Position numbers and translations under genes: made by a program. This document shows, piece after piece, positions 17,545 through 27,026 of a stretch of DNA of 64,000 nt. Where the stretch lies: positions 1 to 64,000 of the forward strand of contig CAZQVE010000005.1 of the NCBI GenBank assembly GCA_964596695.1, in the 5' to 3' direction. The stretch's first letter is position 1. Each line of letters starts with the position of its first letter. The DNA is from UBA2112 sp964596695 (GTDB taxonomy: Bacteria > Patescibacteriota > Saccharimonadia > Saccharimonadales > Saccharimonadaceae). The notes under the pieces were generated by a model that ran no database searches, was not told the origin of the DNA, and saw only the letters and a program-made list of their open reading frames with translations.

Positions 17545-18309
17545 TTAAGTTTTAACCCATTTGTTGTAATCTAGATTTTCTATTGTGCCGTCTTGACGTT
17601 CTAAATATAATCTAGGAGTAACACGTCTTTTAAAATTTACAATTGTACTGATATTGTTATCAAACTGATACTTCATTAATGAACCAATATCTTCACAATT
17701 TTCTATTCCTTTTAGATGTAAATTACGTGCATCAAAATCTACATATTGGTCTATTCTTTCTCTCAGTAATGAAACTGAAAAATCAGAATCTATTCCTTTT
17801 CCTGCACTACTAAATGGAACCTTTTCTAATACATCTCTTCTTATGAATGTTAATGGAAAACCTGAGAATGCTACTTTCTTGATCCCTTTATGTTGGCCTG
17901 ATTTAGCATAAAATTCTCTATTTGGTATTTCATTCATCATTAAATATTCTCTACCATTTTGATGATTCCAATCTATTACAACATCTATATCATATGTTTC
18001 AAATTTGTCACAATTAAAATTGCATACACCTGATAAAACTGCATAATCTCTTTTTTTTAGATCAGCTACTAATCTATCTATAGTTTCTGGATCAACTAAT
18101 AAATCATCAGGTAGAATAACAAAATGTGTGTACTCTTTATGTTCTAAGAAATAGTTACGCATTACTTCATAGACTTGTAATTCATTAAAATTTTCTTTGA
18201 ACCATAATTTATCATAACCTTTTATTTCATCAAATGCTTCCTTAATTACGCCTATGTTTCGTGGAGAAGGAATGCATATGAGAGGTTTAATCTCCCTTTG
18301 GTTTGTCAT
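17545..18309 (-). CDS. GT-A type glycosyltransferase
   Basis: The N-terminal half looks like a GT-A nucleotide-sugar domain: a CIPSPR opening strand, then HFVILPDDLLVDPETIDRL with an acidic PDD (67-69) in place of the DxD metal site, and later VAFSGFPLTFIRRDVLEKV resembling the acceptor-loop region of family 2-like enzymes. Related genes near virion genes in other phages modify host glycans, capsid or DNA. The embedding between fibre and capsid genes suggests glycosylation of a virion protein, which is inference. It overlaps the upstream 91-aa coiled-coil gene by 23 bp. Confidence 0.65.
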   Translation of the reverse strand: MTNQREIKPLICIPSPRNIGVIKEAFDEIKGYDKLWFKENFNELQVYEVMRNYFLEHKEYTHFVILPDDLLVDPETIDRLVADLKKRDYAVLSGVCNFNCDKFETYDIDVVIDWNHQNGREYLMMNEIPNREFYAKSGQHKGIKKVAFSGFPLTFIRRDVLEKVPFSSAGKGIDSDFSVSLLRERIDQYVDFDARNLHLKGIENCEDIGSLMKYQFDNNISTIVNFKRRVTPRLYLERQDGTIENLDYNKWVKT

Positions 18310-18562
18310 CTTCGATTCTGTTTAAATATTCTATTAGTTCCTCAAAACCTTCATTTGTGGGATTTTTCTTTAGTTGTATGATTCTTCCTGTTAAATAACG
18401 TAATGTTCTGTTAAGAACAATCTCACTTGATTGTGCAATGTCTTTAAATTGAATGGCTTGGGCGGTAACTTGATTTAGTTGTCTTGCAATGTTTTCTGTA
18501 TTTTGTTTTAAAAGTTTAATTTCTTCTTGTTCTTTAGAAAGATGTTTAGTTACTTTACTCAT
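18287..18562 (-). CDS. Coiled-coil protein (91 aa)
   Basis: Almost entirely helical with regular heptads (EEIKLLKQNTENIARQLNQV) and an asparagine/proline break near residue 75. TTTATATT lies about 28 nt upstream of the ATG, matching leaderless expression. It follows the fibre genes and overlaps the glycosyltransferase gene. It might be a chaperone or trimerisation partner for the large fibre, a guess based on location. Confidence 0.5.
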   Translation of the reverse strand: MSKVTKHLSKEQEEIKLLKQNTENIARQLNQVTAQAIQFKDIAQSSEIVLNRTLRYLTGRIIQLKKNPTNEGFEELIEYLNRIEDDKPKGD

Positions 18563-18593
18563 TACTAGAAATGAGTATACAAAATATAAAAAG

Positions 18594-19298
18594 TTATACC
18601 TTTGTTATGAATTTATTTGTTAAAACAATAGTATCGGTAACATCCATAGTTACAGGTGAGCCACCTGCTTGAAAAGTTAAATTCTGTGGTGTTTCTAAAA
18701 ATGATGCATGATTAGTTACAGTAGTTCCATCCGATGCGGTTTCTGTTGCTCCATCATAATAAAAGAATATTGAAAATGTTCCTGGACTAAAACTAATAGC
18801 AGCACACCAAGCTTCAACTATTATAACGTCTCCAGCTAGTGCAGATACTGCGGATCCAGAAAATGTTTGTTGTTTACTTGTTTCATTAACATTTCCAGAC
18901 CCATAAGGAGCACCTGCATTACTATCAAATATTGTTCCTACTTTTGCACCCGTTGATGGTCTCCAAATATAAACATTTGGTTGCATCCTATAAGGATAAT
19001 ATGGATCACTACCTGATTTTGCAGCAAAATTAATAGTCCAAGTGTTAGCTGCAATAGTTACATTACTAGCTAATGGTGGAGATACCCATTTAGAACTATA
19101 AACAGTACTTTGAGAAAGTCCTAATGCTACACTAGCAGATAATGACGTTTGTGTTGTTCCTTTAGTAGTATCCATTTTTTTGTTTAAGGATTGTGATGCA
19201 AGATTGTAAGTTGCAGTACTATTAGATGATTGTTCCGTACTTGGTAATGTTCCGCTAACATCCGAGTTAGCGTCATGTAAGAATAATCTAGTTGCCAT
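18594..19298 (-). CDS. Virion surface protein, possible fibre tip (235 aa)
   Basis: The start is ATG 19298 (MATRLFLHDANSDVSGTLPS), whose first base is shared with the stop of the giant fibre gene (TAATG), implying coupled translation. The protein is serine/threonine-rich and beta-rich with few charged residues. This composition and the opening TRLFLHDA...SGTLP are familiar from uncharacterised phage virion proteins. It is probably an adhesin or fibre-associated protein. No catalytic motif is visible. Confidence 0.55.
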   Translation of the reverse strand: MATRLFLHDANSDVSGTLPSTEQSSNSTATYNLASQSLNKKMDTTKGTTQTSLSASVALGLSQSTVYSSKWVSPPLASNVTIAANTWTINFAAKSGSDPYYPYRMQPNVYIWRPSTGAKVGTIFDSNAGAPYGSGNVNETSKQQTFSGSAVSALAGDVIIVEAWCAAISFSPGTFSIFFYYDGATETASDGTTVTNHASFLETPQNLTFQAGGSPVTMDVTDTIVLTNKFITKV

Positions 19299-22200
19299 TA
19301 AGCAATCACCCTCCAATATATATTAACTGCATCCGTAGAACCTGATAGTGCTGAATCAAATGTAACCGTAATATTTGTATTGTCTACTTCCCATGTCCTA
19401 CCTGTAGAGTGAGTCGAGCAATCTATGAAAGCATATGAAGGAGTAGAACCTAATCCGTGAGGAATTATATATTCAGTTGAACCTCCGTCACCTACGGCTT
19501 TTCCTGTTCTTTCTGAATCTAATGAGGCCCATTCTACGCCATTTCCTGCGGAATTTGTCCTTACTACTTGTAAGGCGGTTCCAGTTGGAGATAAATCTGT
19601 AACTGCATGTGTATGAGTAAGTGGAGTTCTAGCATCGCTAAGACGTGAATCGGTATCACCTACTACTAATGTATCAGCATCAGGGAATGTTATTGTTCTT
19701 GCTGCGGTTAAACCTGCCTGTGACAGATTAAGATATTGGTTATTACCCACAATAATACCTCCACTACCTGAAGTGTAGACTCTGAATCTTAAACCTAATA
19801 CATTATTTATTGCTAATTGAACATTAAAGTCACCTCTTAAAGTTGCTTCGACATTATCTTCTATTGATATATATTGGAATCCATAGGTATGTTCTATATT
19901 TAGGGAATCATCGAAATTGTAATAAAATCCTGCCCCAAATCCTGCTGTGTTAACTGGTCGGTAGAAAGTCATTAACTGGCCTGTATCTGCTTGTATTTTT
20001 TGTGCTGCTGTAAAAATATTAGCCTCATTTTCATATGCAATTGTTGAAGGTAAATGAGCAGAAGTCAATGTAGCCCATAACACATCAGTTGAACTTGATA
20101 CTAATACTTGGTTATTTGTACCCCTTGCCAACCTATCATATTTTGTTCCGGTTCCTTTCAATAAATCACCTGCACTATTTGTAGTACTATGCTTTATCGT
20201 TATTGTGTCTGTATTTAATATCAAATCTGTAATAGCTCTTGAATTAAATGAAATACTTGGCCCTGCATTAAATGTGATCATATCACTAGAACCAGTTGAT
20301 CTTAACACTGAAGTTGCAACTGAATTTAATAACAAGTTTCGTCTTGTAGTTCCATCCGAAGCATATAATCCTAATGTATTTGCATCTACCTCTTTTAGCC
20401 ATAGTTTATTTGTTCCCATTTGTAAACCACTTGGAACCTTATCTTGAACAAATGAATTTCCTAAGAATAATGAATTAGCATTATCTGTTACAGTTACAGT
20501 TAATGGTGTGTTTGTATCTTGCATGTTTTCTACTAAGGATATGTTTTGTGCCCCTGATTCAATTGTTATGTTCGCAGTTGTACTTGAATTATTTGCTTGG
20601 AACATACTTCTATCAAGTTTAATGTGTCTTGCAGTGGAACGAATTGTAATTGGATAATATGTAGTATTGTTACTATCAAATCTGCATCCATCATATATTA
20701 TATTTGTACCTCCTTCGTCTACTGCTATATTTGTAGTTGTAGTTGGATGCCACTCAAAAGAACAATCTCTATATCTACCTTGCTTTACTCCAGATTCATG
20801 TTTAACACAATTTATTACTCCATTTTCTAATACTGTAGAATAGAATCCCCAATCTTTACCGTCTTCAATATACACATTTGTACCGTTATTAATAATTTTA
20901 CCTCCATAGAAGTAAGTAGTATTGATCGAAAAGGTACCTGACGCTTCAGGAATGTGTAATCCATAGGTATCAAAGTCCATGATAGTAACATCATACATAG
21001 AAGTATAGACTGCTTTGTTAAGAAGTAATCCTTCACCTGTACCTCTAATAATTGCAACCCTTGCAAAGAATGGGAATCTTTCTCGAATATCAAAAGCATC
21101 TACACCATTAGCCACAGTATTGTTACAATCTATTACTAAATCAAAGACTTGTTGTCTTACATACCCTGTATTGTGACAATCTATTAAATAACCTACTGAA
21201 TCGGTATAATTTGCTTGTAAAACGGTATCACCATTTGTTGGTACCATTCCTGAGCATTTTCCTCCTTCTCCTACCATTACAAATGATTTATCTGCGAATA
21301 CTAATTGTTGACTTAATGGGTACGTTCCCGCTTTTACAAGTATAAAATGACCACCTGCATTATCTATAGCATATTGTAAAACTACAGTTGCATCAGAATT
21401 AGATGAGTCTATAGCACCTGTCCAATTGTTTCTACAATAATATGTTGAACCATCTTTAAAGATAGTATATTTACCTTGTCCTAAATTCTTTACGAGATTA
21501 GTAATTGTATCTATTGTTTTATTAGTTACAGTTATTTCATTTGATGCTGTTAACACATTGGTTCCTAAATTAAGTGTCAGATCATTTGCATTAGAAACAA
21601 GATCTAAATCACTACCTACTATAAATGACTTAAATGGTAAATTAACCCCTGTTTTAGTCATTGTCCATGCTCCCCCTGTTCCTACAGTAGAATAGGTGTT
21701 AGCTTCACCCCCACTAGCACCTGGAGGAGCAGCAGGTACCCAATTTGTTCCGTCCCATGTTAACACATCATTTGTAACTGGAGCTACTGTAGTAGTATCA
21801 GCATCAGTAAGATCGTCCACACTACCTAAAGAACCAGCAAGTGCTAATTGTCCTGATTGATCTGGAAATGTAAATATTCTTTGAGCAGATAATCCGCTTT
21901 CTGATAATACAAGTCTTTGGTTTGCACCCAAAAATAGATTACCATTATTGTGTAACATGAATCTAGTTTTGAGTGTACCATCTTCAACTAATTGTAAATA
22001 GAATATTCCGCTTTGTGCCCCAGCAGTGTTCTCTTGAATTGAAGCCATCATCCTAGCATATAATACTTCAGTAGTTGATTCATTTTGTGCCGAAAAATCG
22101 ATACCAATCTTATCCCCAATACCCCCACTAGGTCTATAAAGTTCTAATAACGCATCTTGATTTGCTTCTATCTTTTGATCATCAGTAAATATATTTGCTA

Positions 22201-24250
22201 CATTTTTCATTGCAATGTTAGAACCATCAATTAATTTCGAAGTTGCAATAGAACCCGCTAACATTGCATTTGTAATTGAAGTATTTGCAATACCAAGGTC
22301 AATTGTGTTTCCATCTCCGTTAGCTGCTACTGTTACTATAGAGCCATTATTTAATGTCTTAAACTCTAATATATGAGATGCATTCTCTTGTTTGAAAACT
22401 CCGATTCCAGCACCTAAATTCGATCCTCCAGTAACATCTCCTGAACCTCCTCCGCCACCTGTTCCGTCATCCATCTTAGTAACGACTCCAGAACTATTAA
22501 CCTGAGATAACATATGAGTTGTACTATCTGCCCATATTCTCAATTTACCCGCAGCAGGATTTGCCGGTTGTGCAATTTCATCAATCTCTAAATAGTGTGC
22601 ACCTAATAAGTTGTCTGTATCGTTATAAAGTATAGCTGAATTAAGTTGTGCTTTATTTGTGATAGATATTTGAGTTGAAGTATGAGCTATTATATTCGCA
22701 TTGCTTACAAAATTGTAAGCTAATGCTCCAGATCCATCTATACCTAAGAATCTATTATTTGTTCCTTTTGGAAGATTTACCCATGCTGTATTACCACTGT
22801 TTCTATATAATATATCATAAGCTGCTCCGCTTGTTATTGTAACATCTCCTAGATCATCTAATATAGAACCTGTTTTGTTTATTTTAGCCCAATCTATATT
22901 TGCTCCGCTCTTTATGTCAGCATTTTCAATATTTGTAATACTGTTACCTGTTCCATCTGCATTAAATGTTTTATTTGTAAATTCAGTTGTACTATTATTT
23001 GTAACAATAGCACCCGAAATGTTAGGGAATGTAAATGTATGAGATGAAGTTTGCCCTGATTCTGATAATGTAACTCTTTGATTTCTTCCTACTATTATAT
23101 CTCCAAATGGACTTACAGTTAGAGCAGTCGCTAGACTTCCTGCTAATCTAGTTTGGAATTTAAGTTGTCCTGATTGTGCACCTGCGGTATTATCTGTAAT
23201 ACCTCCTGCTATAACAGCGTAATTAATTTCATTATTGTTACTATTTTGTTCATTGAATTGGATACCAACATCAAGACCTGCTGTCGTAGTTGTTCTATAT
23301 AATGTAAGTGGATACCCTCCTGAAATTTGAATCTTTTGAAGATCTGTAAATACATTTTGTAATCCTAAAAATGCGAACGTATCGTTTGCTGTCATAACAG
23401 GAATATTTAATATTATATTACCTGTTAAATCACCAGTTTGAATAGTATATCTATGAGAAGCATTTATGTCATACCATGCGAAATAATTTGATCTAAATGT
23501 TTGTAATTGTCCACTACCAAAAGTATTTACTTGATCTGTATAAACAGTTGAAGTTGGTAAATTAGATTTTGCTAATACTAGATTTGTTATTGTTGCAGTA
23601 TCAAAGTTTACAGTATCCGTCATAATTTTTAATTCTGTATTTGTTAATTGTAATCTTGGTGTGGTTCCGAAATACCATTCATATTTATCAATCTCAGAAT
23701 CATATCCAAACGTTGTCGTTAAATCTGTAGCTGAAGATATATTTGCGAAAACTGAAGTCTTGTATCCAGAAAGGAAATCAAAATGAGTATTTGGAGCTGT
23801 ACCTGAAATACCTAATAATGGAACATTATTATCATTTTTATCTTTAATTTTTAATGCTCCTATTTCATTTAGGGTAAATCCTTCTATGCTGAAATCACTT
23901 CCTAATGCTGAATTTGTAAGTACTTTACTATCAAAAATTTGTGGTGTATTTAATAAAGCAAATGTATCATCTTCAGTAACGGCAGGAATGGTAAATACGA
24001 AATTGCCATCTATATCATCAAAATCTGCTACGGCAATACTGATCTCATTAGTTAGATCAGGATCAGTCATAGCTATCTTACCACTTCTGAATAAGAACTG
24101 TGTTTTTATTATTGGTCGCCATGATTCAAATAAAGGTGATAAGTCTATATCAGTAACAAGATTTCTTAAATTTATAATTACATCCCCCGAATATTGACCT
24201 GTTGTAGTGGTCTGAGGGTTACTAATAGCTGGGAACGGATGATTAGTCAC
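19298..24250 (-). CDS. Giant tail fibre/spike with beta-helix domain (1650 aa)
   Basis: This is the largest adhesin in the window. Three copies of a roughly 115-residue module can be seen, each starting QKI...YRP/YRT and ending with LSESG/LSQAG followed by TFTFP/TITFP. Between modules 2 and 3, at about residues 945-1280, lies a right-handed beta-helix of the pectate-lyase type (DATVVLQYAIDNAGGHFILV, KAGTYPLSQQLVF, VFDLVIDCNN), a common fold for glycan-binding or depolymerising spikes. The C-terminal 65 residues (YIIPHGLGSTPSYAFI) are a compact beta tip. It probably recognises and perhaps degrades a host surface polysaccharide. The start is GTG at 24250, divergent from the minor head protein gene. 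Confidence 0.8.
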   Translation of the reverse strand: MTNHPFPAISNPQTTTTGQYSGDVIINLRNLVTDIDLSPLFESWRPIIKTQFLFRSGKIAMTDPDLTNEISIAVADFDDIDGNFVFTIPAVTEDDTFALLNTPQIFDSKVLTNSALGSDFSIEGFTLNEIGALKIKDKNDNNVPLLGISGTAPNTHFDFLSGYKTSVFANISSATDLTTTFGYDSEIDKYEWYFGTTPRLQLTNTELKIMTDTVNFDTATITNLVLAKSNLPTSTVYTDQVNTFGSGQLQTFRSNYFAWYDINASHRYTIQTGDLTGNIILNIPVMTANDTFAFLGLQNVFTDLQKIQISGGYPLTLYRTTTTAGLDVGIQFNEQNSNNNEINYAVIAGGITDNTAGAQSGQLKFQTRLAGSLATALTVSPFGDIIVGRNQRVTLSESGQTSSHTFTFPNISGAIVTNNSTTEFTNKTFNADGTGNSITNIENADIKSGANIDWAKINKTGSILDDLGDVTITSGAAYDILYRNSGNTAWVNLPKGTNNRFLGIDGSGALAYNFVSNANIIAHTSTQISITNKAQLNSAILYNDTDNLLGAHYLEIDEIAQPANPAAGKLRIWADSTTHMLSQVNSSGVVTKMDDGTGGGGGSGDVTGGSNLGAGIGVFKQENASHILEFKTLNNGSIVTVAANGDGNTIDLGIANTSITNAMLAGSIATSKLIDGSNIAMKNVANIFTDDQKIEANQDALLELYRPSGGIGDKIGIDFSAQNESTTEVLYARMMASIQENTAGAQSGIFYLQLVEDGTLKTRFMLHNNGNLFLGANQRLVLSESGLSAQRIFTFPDQSGQLALAGSLGSVDDLTDADTTTVAPVTNDVLTWDGTNWVPAAPPGASGGEANTYSTVGTGGAWTMTKTGVNLPFKSFIVGSDLDLVSNANDLTLNLGTNVLTASNEITVTNKTIDTITNLVKNLGQGKYTIFKDGSTYYCRNNWTGAIDSSNSDATVVLQYAIDNAGGHFILVKAGTYPLSQQLVFADKSFVMVGEGGKCSGMVPTNGDTVLQANYTDSVGYLIDCHNTGYVRQQVFDLVIDCNNTVANGVDAFDIRERFPFFARVAIIRGTGEGLLLNKAVYTSMYDVTIMDFDTYGLHIPEASGTFSINTTYFYGGKIINNGTNVYIEDGKDWGFYSTVLENGVINCVKHESGVKQGRYRDCSFEWHPTTTTNIAVDEGGTNIIYDGCRFDSNNTTYYPITIRSTARHIKLDRSMFQANNSSTTANITIESGAQNISLVENMQDTNTPLTVTVTDNANSLFLGNSFVQDKVPSGLQMGTNKLWLKEVDANTLGLYASDGTTRRNLLLNSVATSVLRSTGSSDMITFNAGPSISFNSRAITDLILNTDTITIKHSTTNSAGDLLKGTGTKYDRLARGTNNQVLVSSSTDVLWATLTSAHLPSTIAYENEANIFTAAQKIQADTGQLMTFYRPVNTAGFGAGFYYNFDDSLNIEHTYGFQYISIEDNVEATLRGDFNVQLAINNVLGLRFRVYTSGSGGIIVGNNQYLNLSQAGLTAARTITFPDADTLVVGDTDSRLSDARTPLTHTHAVTDLSPTGTALQVVRTNSAGNGVEWASLDSERTGKAVGDGGSTEYIIPHGLGSTPSYAFIDCSTHSTGRTWEVDNTNITVTFDSALSGSTDAVNIYWRVIA

Positions 24251-24284
24251 ATATTATTTAAGGAACTCTTAGTTAATATATTAT

Positions 24285-25142
24285 ATGTCTACTATATCTA
24301 AGGACGAGACAATTCAAATGTTGTTATTAAAATCCCAAGTTGCGTTACCAAATGTATCTAACAAAGTCCTTAACATTGATGCTATCGATATGAGTGCTGT
24401 TAGACCAATTCAGGATCATGATAGTACTGCGGTAACACAAGCAACCAAACAGGTAGAAAGGGATTTAGCATTATCATTATTGTTCGTTATAGAAAAAATT
24501 AAAAGAAATAGACTAAAATATACCACAGAAGATGTGAAACAAATCCAAGCAATATTTAGAAATCACATTCAACGAGCATATCAACTAGGCATTGCATATG
24601 CTAATGCTATATTTGAAACTAAAGGATTCATAGAAAATAGGGATATAAATATTATTAAGTTTTTAACAGACTATTACACTAATGTTTTTATTAATAGTAT
24701 TGAAAAAGCATTGAACGATCCTGATTTTATATTTAATATTGATAGAAGTATCTTGGATATAGAACAAGAACAACTTGAGAAATCAAACATATTTAATTAT
24801 ATAGCACATTCTACTAGTGCAACGTTTCAATCATTACAAATTGCTACAGTAGTTAAAACTATTATTTTATTTGATATGAATTCTGTTTATCCTAATGAAG
24901 GTGCTGTATTTGGTGCCGAGACTGTTCCTACATTACAATTCTATTGGGCCACTTCAATGGACGAAAGAGTTTGTCCTATTTGTATGGATTTAGCAAAATC
25001 AACATGGGTAATGGCAGATTGGTTTAACTTACCATTGATCCCTCATGGAGCACACCCAAACTGTAGGTGTAGAATTATGGTAAAGCCAGTAATCTTAAAA
25101 GATGATACATTAGAAGCTGTAGAAGAGTTGGTTAACTCTTAG
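24285..25142 (+). CDS. Minor head protein, Mu gpF / SPP1 gp7 family
   Basis: The C-terminal part carries the family signature: WATSMDERVCPICMDLAKST, followed by IPHGAHPNCRCRIM, where the C-x-x-C and HPNCRC residues form the conserved zinc-like knuckle. Family members sit inside the procapsid near the portal and are needed for DNA ejection or infectivity. Length (285 aa) is normal. The gene is a plus-strand singleton whose 3' end overlaps the convergent portal gene by 11 bp. TATTTAA is centred 27 nt upstream of its ATG. Confidence 0.88.
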   Translation: MSTISKDETIQMLLLKSQVALPNVSNKVLNIDAIDMSAVRPIQDHDSTAVTQATKQVERDLALSLLFVIEKIKRNRLKYTTEDVKQIQAIFRNHIQRAYQLGIAYANAIFETKGFIENRDINIIKFLTDYYTNVFINSIEKALNDPDFIFNIDRSILDIEQEQLEKSNIFNYIAHSTSATFQSLQIATVVKTIILFDMNSVYPNEGAVFGAETVPTLQFYWATSMDERVCPICMDLAKSTWVMADWFNLPLIPHGAHPNCRCRIMVKPVILKDDTLEAVEELVNS

Positions 25143-26844
25143 GACTTTTAGTTTCTGCTCCCTGTATTTGTTGTTTTGCACGCAGTTTAAGAGCACTCAT
25201 TTGTTGTGCTTGGTTAAACTGGTTCATCATTTGTGTTTGTTGGAAAGTCATTTCTTGGTCTTCATCTTCCTCTCTTGGGAATGGTTCTAATCCAACTCCT
25301 GTTCTTGTTTCAGGTTTCGTAATAATTGCAGATTGATACATTTGCATAAATGCTGCTACCTTTTCTTGTAAGCTTGTAAAGTCTATTGGAGGGAAATTCA
25401 GTTTTACTTTAACTCTGAGGTTAAGATATTTCTCATCTTTAAAGTATAATGACATTAATGGTTCATACCATTGTCTACCTAAATTATTCTCTATGTATTT
25501 TCTCTCTTTTTCTATAACTTTACCAAGAAATGTTACTACGGTATCTATTGTTGCCTTGTTTGTGATCTCTTCAAAGTTAAACATAGGAGATGGAATTTGG
25601 AACTTCATAAGCATGTTTCTAATGTTATATTGTCTTTGATCTAGGGTTCCCTTCATATCGAACTCTGATTTAATTTCCACATAGTCAACATCAGCATTGG
25701 TTGCGAATCTTCCACCTGCTTTATTAATACGTTGCCTTAATTGTTCCATATCTACATTACTATCTGATTTGACCTTAATGATACCAACTCCCAAGTACTG
25801 AGTTTCGTTTATCTGTGGTAAGATTTTCTCATTAATTCTTCTAGTGTTACTAGATAATGCTAATATTGGTAACACATCAGAAGATCCATAACCAAATGTA
25901 TTAGGTGTGATTTGATTATTTGGATTAAGGAATACTATCATTTGGCTAACTGGTAATTTCATTTCTCCTAAAGTTAATTCACCTAGTTTCTTTGGGTTCC
26001 TTTTTGCTATAGCTTCTTGATATGATCCTGGAAATGGTTTCTCATGAACTTGCTCATAGATCTTATAATTAAGATTCTTTATTGGTTTTCGTCTCCTATC
26101 CTCTGGCGTAATGTATTCTTTTAATGGAGGAATAAGAATCATATTTGGATCTTTATATAGATAATGAGTAACGTCTTGAGTCGAAGGTTCTATGAATACT
26201 TGCTCAACATAATATGGGTCTAGTATTTTTAATTTAAGAGGAGTACCAACTGGAAAATCAATGTTCATTTTCTTGTCTGTAATTTGTTGGTCATGAAGCA
26301 TTTTCCATATTAAGGATATTCCAAATACCTTTCTCTGTGTGTTTGCTATAGGTAACAATTCCCAAAGTCTATTTTCATCATCTATCATATTTATAAAATC
26401 ATTAAATTTTTCTACATCATCTTTATCTACATATTTGTGCAGCTCTTTTTCGGTATCTTCTTTGGTACTAAACTTTTGATAGTTCTTTGGATATAACTCT
26501 GCGCTAATGTCACCTGCTAAAGTATATAGATTTATAATCTCAAGCATACTCTGCATATAAGGATCAGATTCATAGGCGTTTACAATTGCTGCTCTAGTCT
26601 CTGAAGTTAATGGATTAACCGATTTTGCTTCTCCTATTTTCATAGGTTGTGGATTGAGAACACTTTGTAGTATGCCACCTTGTTCATTTTGGTATAGTGC
26701 CCCGAAGGATGCCCCTTTATAATAGTTAAAAATATCCCTTGTAATGCCTAAATTAGCCTTTTCTACAGGAATAATATCATCCTCTAACGTAATAACGTTC
26801 TGTCTATGATAAAAATAAGTATAATTTGGATCTTTTTTGACCAT
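25132..26844 (-). CDS. Portal protein
   Basis: The protein of 570 residues, encoded next to the minor head protein and downstream of terminase, has typical portal features: an N-terminal extended region, a central alpha/beta wing, a KAGGRFATNADVDYVEIKS segment, and a long glutamine/methionine-rich C-terminal helix (EMTFQQTQMMNQFNQAQQMS). Residues 42-50 read YKGASFGAL, the tag shared with scaffold and capsid proteins. If cleaved there, 42 residues would be lost. It would form the dodecameric DNA channel at the capsid vertex. Confidence 0.85.
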   Translation of the reverse strand: MVKKDPNYTYFYHRQNVITLEDDIIPVEKANLGITRDIFNYYKGASFGALYQNEQGGILQSVLNPQPMKIGEAKSVNPLTSETRAAIVNAYESDPYMQSMLEIINLYTLAGDISAELYPKNYQKFSTKEDTEKELHKYVDKDDVEKFNDFINMIDDENRLWELLPIANTQRKVFGISLIWKMLHDQQITDKKMNIDFPVGTPLKLKILDPYYVEQVFIEPSTQDVTHYLYKDPNMILIPPLKEYITPEDRRRKPIKNLNYKIYEQVHEKPFPGSYQEAIAKRNPKKLGELTLGEMKLPVSQMIVFLNPNNQITPNTFGYGSSDVLPILALSSNTRRINEKILPQINETQYLGVGIIKVKSDSNVDMEQLRQRINKAGGRFATNADVDYVEIKSEFDMKGTLDQRQYNIRNMLMKFQIPSPMFNFEEITNKATIDTVVTFLGKVIEKERKYIENNLGRQWYEPLMSLYFKDEKYLNLRVKVKLNFPPIDFTSLQEKVAAFMQMYQSAIITKPETRTGVGLEPFPREEDEDQEMTFQQTQMMNQFNQAQQMSALKLRAKQQIQGAETKSPKS

Positions 26845-26867
26845 AATATTACTAATTTATGGTACTA

Positions 26868-27010
26868 AAAAAGGGTTTTTAAACGAGTCAGGAAGCTCGC
26901 AACATCTATTTGGTTAGTGATCGTTCGTCTCTACAGATCGAATGCCCACACCGTATTCACATGTTTACCCTTACTATGGACATAAAGGGTAGGAAACTTA
27001 CCCTTCAATA
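26868..27010. ncRNA. Structured intergenic region, possible small RNA or leader
   Basis: The 180-bp gap between portal and dNMP kinase is noticeably richer in G+C than its surroundings and is full of short inverted repeats: CGAG/CTCG (26884-26887 / 26896-26899), CGTTCG/CGAATG (26922-26927 / 26939-26944), and AAGGGTA (26985-26991), which can pair with TACCCTT on either side (26966-26972 or 26999-27005). On the minus strand an AATATATG box lies upstream (about 27026-27033) and a T6 run at the end (about 26867-26872). On the plus strand TTTATGG precedes it. The transcribed strand is therefore uncertain. Confidence 0.4.
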
Positions 27011-27026
27011 TTACTTAACTAAGAGA

